From assembly GCF_024586915.1 (NCBI RefSeq), contig NZ_JANBVS010000018.1:1-64000 (forward strand): a stretch of DNA of 64,000 nucleotides. The letters are read 5' to 3'. The stretch comes from Bradyrhizobium sp. SRS-191. GTDB taxonomy: Bacteria; Pseudomonadota; Alphaproteobacteria; Rhizobiales; Xanthobacteraceae. The notes beneath the pieces were generated by a model. The model worked only from the letters and a program-made list of their open reading frames with translations, did no database searches and was not told the origin of the DNA. A program made the position numbers and the translations under genes. The first letter of the stretch is position 1, and each line of letters starts with the position of its first letter. Shown here in pieces: positions 57,461-64,000 of the stretch.

Positions 57461-58597
57461 ATGATCAACTCGCGCTTCTTCAACCGATCGGAGCTCATCG
57501 GCTTCGTCTCCCTGCTGCTGCTGCTCGTCGTCATCCTGCCACTGGCACTCGACATCTTCCGTCTCAATCTGGTCGCGAAGTATCTGACGTACTCCTTCGT
57601 CGCCATCGGCCTGGTGCTGTGCTGGGGCTATGGCGGCATTCTCAGCCTGGGGCAGGGGGTGTTCTTCGGCCTCGGCGGCTACTGCATGGCGATGTTCCTG
57701 AAGCTGGAAGCGTCCAGCGTCGCCAACACCAAGATCCAGTCGACGCCCGGCATCCCGGACTTCATGGACTGGAATCAGCTGACCGCGCTGCCGTTCTTCT
57801 GGAAACCGTTCCAGAGCTTCCCGTTCGCGCTCGCCGCGATCATCCTGGTGCCCGCGATCTTCGCCTTCATCATCGGCGCCGCGATGTTCAAGCGCCGAGT
57901 CGGCGGCGTCTACTTCGCGATCATCACCCAGGCGATCGCGGCGATCATGACGATTCTGATCGTCGGGCAACAGGGCTACACCGGCGGCATCAACGGCATC
58001 ACCGACCTGCGCACCTTGCACGGCTGGGACATCCGCACCGATCACGCCAAGTACATCCTCTACTTCGTCGAGGTGTTCTTCCTGTTCGCCGCGATCATGG
58101 TGGCGCAGTTCATCCGCCTGACCAAGCTCGGCCGCATCCTGGTTGCGATGCGTGAGCAGGAGGACCGCGTGCGCTTCTCCGGCTACAGCGTCGCCAACTT
58201 CAAGATCTTCGCCTTCTGCGCGGCGGCGGTGTTCGCCGCGGTCGGCGGTGCGCTGTTCACGCTTGAGGTCGGGTTCATGTCGCCGTCCTTCGTCGGCATC
58301 GTGCCGTCGATCGAGATGGTGATCTACACCGCGGTCGGCGGTCGTCTCTCGATCTTCGGCGCGGTCTATGGCTCGCTCCTCGTCAACTTCGCCAAGACCA
58401 GCCTGTCGGAGACTTTCCCGCAGCTCTGGCTGTTCGGCCTGGGTGCTCTGTTCATCGCAGTCGTGCTCGCTTTCCCGAATGGCCTCGCCGGCATCTGGGG
58501 CGACTACGTTCAGCCGCGCATCGACCGGCTGCTGGCCTCCCGCACGAAGAAATCCGGCAATGGCGGCCTGGTCGCCGACGGCGCCCCCGCAGAGTGA
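57461..58597 (+). CDS. urtC: Urea/amide ABC transporter permease 2
   Basis: 378 residues, LivM-type. Family blocks: LCWGYGGILSLGQGVFFGLGGY early on and the ATPase-contact segment RILVAMREQEDRVRFSGYSVANFK, then GRLSIFGAVYGSLLVNFAKT. About ten membrane segments. Separated from urtB by 34 bases and from urtD by 10, so part of one operon. Confidence 0.92.
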   Translation: MINSRFFNRSELIGFVSLLLLLVVILPLALDIFRLNLVAKYLTYSFVAIGLVLCWGYGGILSLGQGVFFGLGGYCMAMFLKLEASSVANTKIQSTPGIPDFMDWNQLTALPFFWKPFQSFPFALAAIILVPAIFAFIIGAAMFKRRVGGVYFAIITQAIAAIMTILIVGQQGYTGGINGITDLRTLHGWDIRTDHAKYILYFVEVFFLFAAIMVAQFIRLTKLGRILVAMREQEDRVRFSGYSVANFKIFAFCAAAVFAAVGGALFTLEVGFMSPSFVGIVPSIEMVIYTAVGGRLSIFGAVYGSLLVNFAKTSLSETFPQLWLFGLGALFIAVVLAFPNGLAGIWGDYVQPRIDRLLASRTKKSGNGGLVADGAPAE

Positions 58598-58607
58598 GGA
58601 CACAGCG

Positions 58608-59363
58608 ATGCTCATCGGTCATCAGCCCAAGGAATTCCTGCTCGCGGTCGAAGCGCTCACCGTCTCCTTCGACGGCTTCAAGGCGGTCAACGATCTCTCC
58701 TTCTACGTCGAGGAGAACGAGATCCGCGTCATCATCGGCCCGAATGGCGCCGGCAAAACCACGGTGCTCGACCTGATCTGCGGCAAGACCAAAGCGACCT
58801 CCGGCTCGATCCAGTTCCGCGGCAAGGAGCTGACCAAGCTGCGCGAGAACGAGATCGTCAAGGCCGGTGTCGGCCGCAAATTCCAGACGCCCTCGGTATT
58901 CGAGGATCTCAGCGTGTTCGAGAATCTGGAGATCTCGTTCCCGCGCGGCCGCACCGTGTTCGGCTCGCTCGCCTTCAAGCGCGACGCCGTGGTCAAGGAC
59001 CGTGTCGAGGAGGTCGCCGAGATGATCTTTCTGAAAGATCGCCTCACGACCTCGGCGGCCGAGCTCAGCCACGGCCAGAAGCAGTGGCTCGAGATCGGCA
59101 TGCTGCTGATCCAGAACCCCGACCTCCTGATGCTCGACGAGCCCGTCGCCGGCATGAGCGTCAGCGAGCGGGCGAAGACCGCCGAGCTGCTCAACCGCAT
59201 CATCAAGGATCGCTCGGTGCTGGTCATCGAGCACGACATGAAGTTCGTCGAGGACATCGCCCACAAGGTCACGGTGCTGCACCAGGGACAGATCCTGTCC
59301 GAAGGCACGATGGACAAGGTCAAGAACGATCCGAAGGTCGTCGAAGTCTATCTGGGGCACTAA
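58608..59363 (+). CDS. urtD: Urea/amide ABC transporter ATPase 1
   Basis: 251 residues from ATG 58608. LivG-type ATPase: Walker A GPNGAGKTT, Q-loop KFQTPSVF, signature LSHGQKQWLEIGM (modified LSGGQ), Walker B LLMLDEPVAGM, switch His in VIEHDMKFV. The LSHGQKQWLEIGML variant is typical for UrtD. Confidence 0.93.
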   Translation: MLIGHQPKEFLLAVEALTVSFDGFKAVNDLSFYVEENEIRVIIGPNGAGKTTVLDLICGKTKATSGSIQFRGKELTKLRENEIVKAGVGRKFQTPSVFEDLSVFENLEISFPRGRTVFGSLAFKRDAVVKDRVEEVAEMIFLKDRLTTSAAELSHGQKQWLEIGMLLIQNPDLLMLDEPVAGMSVSERAKTAELLNRIIKDRSVLVIEHDMKFVEDIAHKVTVLHQGQILSEGTMDKVKNDPKVVEVYLGH

Positions 59364-59405
59364 TCCGATGCTGAGAACCTCACTGCATCCACGCCCTCGC
59401 TGCGC

Positions 59406-59428
59406 CCCCTCCCCGCAAGGGGGAGGGG
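59406..59428. repeat. GC-rich palindrome between urtD and urtE
   Basis: Nine-base perfect stem CCCCTCCCC/GGGGAGGGG around a GCAAG loop, same family as 28-52. The rest of the 126-base spacer shows nothing else. Confidence 0.6.
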
Positions 59429-59489
59429 AGCTTACCGCCATTGCCGCTCGATCGGCCGTCTCACTCCCTCTCGCATAGGAAGACATCCG

Positions 59490-60179
59490 ATGCTCGCAAT
59501 CTCCGATCTCCATGTCGCCTATGGCCAGAGCGAGGTGCTGCATGGCCTGAACGTCAAGGTCGCGCCCAATGAGATCGTTGCTATCATGGGACGCAACGGC
59601 ATGGGCAAGACCACGCTGATGAAGTCGCTGATGGGCATCCTGCCGTCCAAGAGCGGCTCCATCGACATGAACGGCACCGAGCTGTCGGGCATGAAGAGCT
59701 ACGAGCGCGTCGCCAAGGGGCTCGCTTATGTGCCACAGGGCCGCATGATCTTCTCGACCATGACGGTCAAGGAGAACATCGAGACCGGCCTCGTGGTCTC
59801 CGGCGAGTCCGAGGTGCCCGGCGACATCTACGAGCTGTTCCCGGTGCTGCTCGAGATGAAGGGCCGCCGCGGCGGCAATCTCTCCGGCGGCCAGCAGCAG
59901 CAGCTCGCGATCGCGCGTGCGCTCGCCACCAAGCCGAAGGTGCTGCTGCTCGACGAGCCGACCGAGGGCATCCAGCCGTCGATCATCAAGGAGATGGCGC
60001 GCACGCTCAAACGCATTCGCGACGAGAAGGGGCTGTCGATCGTCGTCTCCGAGCAGGTGCTGAGCTTCGCGCTCGATATCGCCGACCGCGTGCTGGTGAT
60101 CGAGAACGGCGAGATCGTCCGCGACGATCCGCGCGAGTCCGTCGATGCCGCGCAGGTCTCGAAATATCTGTCCGTCTAA
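59490..60179 (+). CDS. urtE: Urea/amide ABC transporter ATPase 2
   Basis: 229 residues. LivF-type ATPase: Walker A GRNGMGKTT, signature NLSGGQQQQLAIARAL, Walker B VLLLDEPTEGIQPSII, then VVSEQVLSFALDIADRVLVIENG. The EQ in place of the usual EH at the switch position is common in LivF/UrtE. Followed by fmdA after 36 bases. Confidence 0.93.
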   Translation: MLAISDLHVAYGQSEVLHGLNVKVAPNEIVAIMGRNGMGKTTLMKSLMGILPSKSGSIDMNGTELSGMKSYERVAKGLAYVPQGRMIFSTMTVKENIETGLVVSGESEVPGDIYELFPVLLEMKGRRGGNLSGGQQQQLAIARALATKPKVLLLDEPTEGIQPSIIKEMARTLKRIRDEKGLSIVVSEQVLSFALDIADRVLVIENGEIVRDDPRESVDAAQVSKYLSV

Positions 60180-60215
60180 CCACTCCGTCCAAGCAAAGGT
60201 AAAGGGGAGCTCTTG

Positions 60216-61445
60216 ATGCCTGACACATTGATCAAGGTCGATCTGACCAAGTCGGCCTACGAGAACGACAAGGTGCACAACCGCTGGCACCCGGACATTC
60301 CGATGGTGGAGTGGGTCAACCCAGGCGACGACTTCATCATCGAGACCTATGACTGGACCGGCGGCTTCATCAAGAACAACGACTCCGCCGACGACGTGCG
60401 CGACATCGACCTGTCGATCGTGCATTTCCTCTCCGGCCCGATCGGCGTCAAGGGCGCCGAGCCCGGCGACCTCCTCGTCGTCGACCTGCTCGACGTCGGT
60501 CCGCTGAAGGAGAGCCTGTGGGGCTTCAACGGCTTTTTCTCCAAGCAGAATGGCGGCGGCTTCCTGACCGACCACTTCCCGCTGGCGCAGAAGTCGATCT
60601 GGGACATCAAGGGCCTCTACACCTCGTCGCGTCACGTGCCCGGCGTCAACTTCGCCGGCCTGATCCATCCCGGCCTGATCGGCTGTCTGCCTGATCCCAA
60701 GCTGCTCGCCACCTGGAATGAGCGCGAGACCGCGCTGATCGCCACCAACCCGACCCGCGTGCCGGGCCTTGCCAACCCGCCGTTCGCGCCGACCGCGCAT
60801 GCCGGCCAGGCCAAGGGCGACGTCAAGGCCAAGATCGGGGCCGAGGGCGCCCGCACCGTGCCGCCGCGCGAGCATGGCGGCAATTGCGACATCAAGGACC
60901 TGTCGCGCGGCTCGAAGATCTACTTCCCGGTCTACGTGCCCGGCGGCGGCCTCTCGATGGGCGATCTGCACTTCAGCCAGGGCGACGGCGAGATCACCTT
61001 CTGCGGCGCCATCGAGATGGCGGGCTGGCTGCACATCAAGGTCGACATCATCAAGGACGGCGTCGCGAAATACGGCATCAAGAACCCGATCTTCAAGCCG
61101 TCGCCGATCACGCCGAACTATCGCGACTACCTGATCTTCGAGGGTATCTCGGTCGACGAGGCCGGCAAGCAGCATTATCTCGACGTCCACATCGCCTATC
61201 GGCAGGCCTGTCTCAACGCCATCGAGTACCTGAAGAAGTTTGGCTACTCCGGCGCCCAGGCCTATTCGATCCTCGGAACCGCGCCGGTGCAGGGCCACAT
61301 CTCCGGCGTCGTCGACGTGCCCAATGCCTGCGCGACCTTGTGGCTGCCGACCGAGATCTTCGACTTCGACGTGATGCCGTCGTCGGCAGGTCCGATCAAG
61401 CACATCAAGGGCGATATCCAGATGCCGATCTCGCCGGACAAATAA
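60216..61445 (+). CDS. fmdA: Formamidase
   Basis: 409 residues from ATG 60216 (AAGGGGAG ahead). Acetamidase/formamidase family: DLLVVDLLDV, GVNFAGLIHPGLIGCLPD, EHGGNCDIKDLSRGSKIYFPVYVPGGGLSMGDLHFSQGDGE. Hydrolyses formamide (and slowly other short amides) to formate and ammonia. Its place at the end of the transporter operon indicates that imported amide is a nitrogen source. Length matches FmdA of methylotrophs. Confidence 0.95.
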   Translation: MPDTLIKVDLTKSAYENDKVHNRWHPDIPMVEWVNPGDDFIIETYDWTGGFIKNNDSADDVRDIDLSIVHFLSGPIGVKGAEPGDLLVVDLLDVGPLKESLWGFNGFFSKQNGGGFLTDHFPLAQKSIWDIKGLYTSSRHVPGVNFAGLIHPGLIGCLPDPKLLATWNERETALIATNPTRVPGLANPPFAPTAHAGQAKGDVKAKIGAEGARTVPPREHGGNCDIKDLSRGSKIYFPVYVPGGGLSMGDLHFSQGDGEITFCGAIEMAGWLHIKVDIIKDGVAKYGIKNPIFKPSPITPNYRDYLIFEGISVDEAGKQHYLDVHIAYRQACLNAIEYLKKFGYSGAQAYSILGTAPVQGHISGVVDVPNACATLWLPTEIFDFDVMPSSAGPIKHIKGDIQMPISPDK

Positions 61446-61541
61446 CGGTCTCCCTGTGCGACGGGGTGCGGGACGGCTGCGTCTTTGGCCGCCCCGCATC
61501 CGCCGCGCGGGAGGAGATGATGTTGCGCAGGAGACGAGACA

Positions 61542-61883
61542 ATGCCGGTCTATGAATATCTTTGTGATGAATGCGGGCCGTTCACGGATATGCGCCCGAT
61601 GGCGGAATGTGATGAGCCGCAGGTCTGCCCGCAATGCCAGGACATGGCGCCGCGCGTGATCCTCACCGCGCCCGCCTTCGCCTGCATGCCGGCGGAACGG
61701 CGCACGGCGCATGCCACCAACGAGCGCAGCCGCCACGCGCCGCAGGCGGTGGCCGAGTACAAGGCCAAGCACGGGGCGGGTTGCGGCTGCTGCTCGCCGA
61801 AGAAGTCGCCGCGGCTGATGACCAAATCCAAGAGCGGCGCCAAGGGCTTTCCGACGGCGCGACCGTGGATGATCAGCCACTGA
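61542..61883 (+). CDS. fmdB: FmdB-type zinc ribbon protein
   Basis: 113 residues. The N-terminal ~40 residues form a zinc ribbon with two Cys pairs (YLCDECG and VCPQCQ), then a basic, Cys-containing tail (GAGCGCCSPKKSP). FmdB proteins sit beside formamidase operons and have been proposed to regulate them, but a molecular role is not settled. 96 bases after fmdA; probably the last gene of the operon. Confidence 0.88.
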   Translation: MPVYEYLCDECGPFTDMRPMAECDEPQVCPQCQDMAPRVILTAPAFACMPAERRTAHATNERSRHAPQAVAEYKAKHGAGCGCCSPKKSPRLMTKSKSGAKGFPTARPWMISH

Positions 61884-61891
61884 ACGAACGC

Positions 61892-61914
61892 GAGGGGCGG
61901 CGCGTCCGCCCCTC
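61892..61914. terminator. Hairpin between convergent fmdB and MCE gene
   Basis: GAGGGGCGG-CGCGT-CCGCCCCTC: nine perfect pairs. It starts eight bases after the fmdB stop and its far arm touches the stop codon of the opposite gene. No U-run. Likely a shared end point for both transcripts. Confidence 0.5.
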
Positions 61915-62737
61915 AGCGCGACGCCGGCACCCGGCGCGGTCCGGGGCCCGGCGGCTGGCCGCCGAACTTCGCGCTCATCGCGTTGGCGCCGTCGCTGATG
62001 TCGACCAGCGTCTTGCGGCTGTCGTCGATCACCTTGGCGGATTTGCGCCTGAAGCCGTCGACCAGCTCGCGCATCGACTTGATCTGATCGAACAGCTGGC
62101 CGGGATTGCCATCCGCGAAGCCAGGAATGGCGCCGTCGATCTTGGTGACCAGGGTATCGAAGCCCTTGAAGATGTCTTCGGCCTTGTCGATCGCGGAGTC
62201 GAAGGCTGCGGTCTTGTCCTGCAGCGCGGCGGTCTCGGTCTCGAAGCTCTGCAGCGCGTCCTTGATCGCCGGCGCGTTGCTGACGATGTATTTGTCGATG
62301 TTGTGCACCGTCTCGACCATCGTCTCCTGGTCCTTGAGATCGGCTGAAAGCACCGGCACCCCGTCGTGATCCAACGGCACCGGTGGGGCCGTCGGCGCGC
62401 CGCCCACCAGCGAGATCGCGGCGATGCCGGTGAGGCCCTGGAACTCGATGCCCGCGGTGGTGTCCTTGCGGATCGGCGCCGACTTGTCGAGCGTGATCAT
62501 GGCGACGATCTTGCGCGGGCTTTCCAGATTGATCGACAGGATCTGTCCGGCCTGCACGCCGTCGAAATTGACCGGACCGCCCTTGCGCAGGCCCGCCGCC
62601 GAGCCGCCGTCGAACACCACGCGCATCGTGCTGCGTTGCTCGGCGATGCGGCGCTTCTGCTTGACCAGGACGCCGCTGATCCCGGCCGCCACGGCCGCGA
62701 TCGTCAGGGTTCCCACGATGAGATTGATCGCGCGCAT
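61913..62737 (-). CDS. MlaD-type MCE domain protein
   Basis: 274 residues. One N-terminal membrane helix (LIVGTLTIAAVAAGISGVLV), then a single MCE domain about residues 38-115 (RVVFDGGSAAGLRKGGPVNFDGVQAG, GLTGIAAISLVGG), then a long helical tail that could form the needle or trimer/hexamer coil. Such proteins shuttle phospholipids between membranes. The mlaE/mlaF partners (permease and ATPase) are not in the window, and the start at 62737 is not in an operon with DUF1614. Function therefore uncertain. Confidence 0.88.
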   Translation of the reverse strand: MRAINLIVGTLTIAAVAAGISGVLVKQKRRIAEQRSTMRVVFDGGSAAGLRKGGPVNFDGVQAGQILSINLESPRKIVAMITLDKSAPIRKDTTAGIEFQGLTGIAAISLVGGAPTAPPVPLDHDGVPVLSADLKDQETMVETVHNIDKYIVSNAPAIKDALQSFETETAALQDKTAAFDSAIDKAEDIFKGFDTLVTKIDGAIPGFADGNPGQLFDQIKSMRELVDGFRRKSAKVIDDSRKTLVDISDGANAMSAKFGGQPPGPGPRRVPASR

Positions 62738-62794
62738 TCCGGGTCCGTGGCTGTCTCCGTGCGATTTTAGCGGCTAACGCGTCCGGTTGAAAGC

Positions 62795-63511
62795 TCAGCG
62801 CGCGAGGCCCGGGCGGGACGGGGCGGCGAGGCCCGCCAGCAGCACCGCGAGGATGCCGGTCAGGAAGACGCCGTCGAAGGTCCCGGCGCCGCCGATCGAG
62901 GCCACGGGCGCGCCGAGGCTGCCGATCTTGTCGAGGTTCATCAGGTCGGCGCCGACCAGCGTGCCCATCGAGCCGCCGATATAGGCCAATGGCGCAGCGT
63001 ATTCGCGCGACAGCAGGAAGGCCAGGATCGCGGTGACGACCACGGGTGCGAACACCGGCACGGCGATGCCCACACCCTGCACCGGCGTCGCCATGGCATG
63101 GATGATCACGGCGATCACCAGCACAGCGATCGCGGCGCGCAGCCAGAGCTGGTAGCGCAGCACGAGATAGGTCGACATGATCGTCGGGATCACTGCACCG
63201 CCGACGTTCACGGCCAGCAGCGTGCCCGGCCATTGATGCACCAGCGGCACGACATATTGCATGCCGAAGAAGTCGATGACCTCGCCGGAGCGCGCCACTT
63301 GGCCGGGCAGCATCGTGATCGGGATGTTGAAATAGCTGCCGACCAGCGAGCCGAACAGCAGCAGCATTGCCGTGCCCGAGCTGACGCCGAGCTTCATGTA
63401 GGCATAGCGCAGGATGCCGAGCTGGATCAGGACGATCACGACGCCGAACGCCAGCACCAGGATGGCGAAGAAGGCGGGCGTAATCGGCAGATACTGGATC
63501 TGGGAATGCAT
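62795..63511 (-). CDS. DUF1614 membrane protein
   Basis: 238 residues, about seven to eight membrane segments (for example AFFAILVLAFGVVIVLIQLGIL, AMLLLFGSLVGSYFNI, YLVLRYQLWLRAAIAVLVIAVIIHAM). GTFDGVFLTGILAVLLA near the C-terminus is typical for DUF1614. Function unknown. It stands 57 bases upstream of the MCE gene on the same strand, so the two may be co-transcribed. Confidence 0.85.
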   Translation of the reverse strand: MHSQIQYLPITPAFFAILVLAFGVVIVLIQLGILRYAYMKLGVSSGTAMLLLFGSLVGSYFNIPITMLPGQVARSGEVIDFFGMQYVVPLVHQWPGTLLAVNVGGAVIPTIMSTYLVLRYQLWLRAAIAVLVIAVIIHAMATPVQGVGIAVPVFAPVVVTAILAFLLSREYAAPLAYIGGSMGTLVGADLMNLDKIGSLGAPVASIGGAGTFDGVFLTGILAVLLAGLAAPSRPGLAR

Positions 63512-63546
63512 CTCGGAAGCGCTTGGAATGTGAACCTTGCTGAACC

Positions 63547-63563
63547 CGTGGGATCATCCCACG
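63547..63563. promoter_or_regulatory. Perfect 17-base palindrome upstream of the DUF1614 gene
   Basis: CGTGGGAT-C-ATCCCACG, 36 bases before the DUF1614 start and 68 bases after the sortase stop on the same strand. Could be an operator or an intrinsic hairpin ending the sortase transcript; a U-tract is not evident. Confidence 0.4.
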
Positions 63564-63630
63564 AGAGCGGCAAGGTGACAAATGGGCATCCGGCGCTTGG
63601 TTCCCAAGGGGGCGATGGCTGGCGCGTCCT

Positions 63631-64000
63631 TCATTGATCGGCGATCAGCGTGGCGTGCAGGACGTAGCGCTCCGGCCCTTGTGTCAGCGCGTCGAACGGC
63701 CAGCACGTGGAGAGCACGAGCTCAGGGCGCTCGGTGCCCGGATCGATGCCGGACGCATCGAAGCGCACCACGCTGGTCCCGTCAGCGCGATAGCGGAAGG
63801 TCCTGCCGTCGCGCCCGACGACGTCGATCTCGTCGCCGATGCTGACGTCCTTCAGGAAACGGAAGTGCGTGTCGCGATGGGCCGAATAGACGGCGACGCC
63901 GGCCTCGCCCGGCTCGGCAGTCCCTTCGACATGCCCGGCGCCGAAGGCCAGTGCCTGGCCGCTGGAGCCGGCCAGCGCAATGGTGGAGACGCCGAGGCGT
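63631..64000 (-). CDS. Sortase, class GN-like (partial)
   Basis: The C-terminal ~123 codons of a gene running leftward and cut by the window end, ending at TGA 63631-63633. Readable motifs: VYSAHRDTHFRFLKDVSIGD with the catalytic His, LVLSTCWPFDAL with the catalytic Cys (family pattern TLxTC), and PERYVLHATL with the catalytic Arg. This is the sortase pattern of proteobacterial class GN enzymes. They normally act with a VIT/VWA target protein from a neighbouring gene; that gene would lie beyond the window. Confidence 0.85.
   Translation of the reverse strand, partial: RLGVSTIALAGSSGQALAFGAGHVEGTAEPGEAGVAVYSAHRDTHFRFLKDVSIGDEIDVVGRDGRTFRYRADGTSVVRFDASGIDPGTERPELVLSTCWPFDALTQGPERYVLHATLIADQ

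Noticed and set aside
58452..63581. 1709-codon open frame opposite urtC-fmdA
   Set aside because: It runs antisense through five well-supported genes and has no recognisable domain; a GC-driven artefact.

Overview
The window is high-GC DNA with dense, mostly alphaproteobacterial gene content, and the whole picture fits Bradyrhizobium or a close Bradyrhizobiaceae relative. Support comes from the mix of aromatic catabolism, form-II CO-dehydrogenase-like genes, an amide/urea uptake operon, a trehalose operon, a homologue of the Bradyrhizobium amino acid:[carrier protein] ligase, and several palindromic intergenic repeat families of the kind scattered through these genomes. No phage, insertion sequence, CRISPR array or plasmid functions were seen. 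The species assignment is inference from gene content only.

Layout. 0-9 kb: homogentisate catabolism. A MarR regulator faces an operon of a flavoprotein hydroxylase, a small DUF2783 protein, a metallo-beta-lactamase-fold protein, hmgA and fahA; next come a DUF1272 protein and an Lrp/AsnC regulator facing hppD. Together they take 4-hydroxyphenylpyruvate (HppD), and probably 3-hydroxyphenylacetate (flavoprotein plus DUF2783), to homogentisate and on to fumarate and acetoacetate. No maleylacetoacetate isomerase is in the window. 8.7-13.7 kb: an alpha-methylacyl-CoA-racemase-like gene and a coxS-coxL-coxM set. 14-20.6 kb: a chemoreceptor, an MFS transporter and otsB-otsA. 20.6-26 kb: a small secreted protein, tRNA-Ser(GGA), and a tightly coupled pair encoding a V8-like protease and a protease-phospholipase D fusion. 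26-33.6 kb: an EAL protein, SDR, MFS transporter, a probable structured RNA/repeat, a second chemoreceptor, a NUDIX hydrolase and a DUF763 protein. 33.7-41.3 kb: putA, metY-metA, an esterase and a class IV aminotransferase.

41.3-45 kb holds an aminoacyl-carrier-protein cassette: GNAT, class-II aaRS-like ligase and an acyl-CoA-dehydrogenase homologue with an unusual active-site region, divergent from the carrier protein. 45-50.3 kb: mtnP-mtnA (methionine salvage), a HAD phosphatase, a secreted trypsin-like protease and a flavin monooxygenase. 50.5-61.9 kb: a signalling and uptake module. A LuxR-type response regulator and a giant NCS1-permease/Cys-rich/hybrid-kinase fusion are divergent from a urea/short-chain-amide ABC transporter (urtABCDE-like) followed by formamidase fmdA and fmdB; a perfect 18-bp palindrome lies between the two transcription units. 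61.9-64 kb: an MlaD-type MCE protein, a DUF1614 membrane protein and the 3' part of a class-GN-like sortase cut by the window end.

Most novel in my view: (1) the NCS1-transporter/kinase 'transceptor' with its likely target operon; (2) the aminoacyl-carrier-protein cassette, whose physiological product is, as far as I know, unassigned; (3) the unsecreted protease plus protease-PLD pair beside a tRNA gene; (4) a nested-hairpin element at 29.8 kb that looks like a structured RNA.
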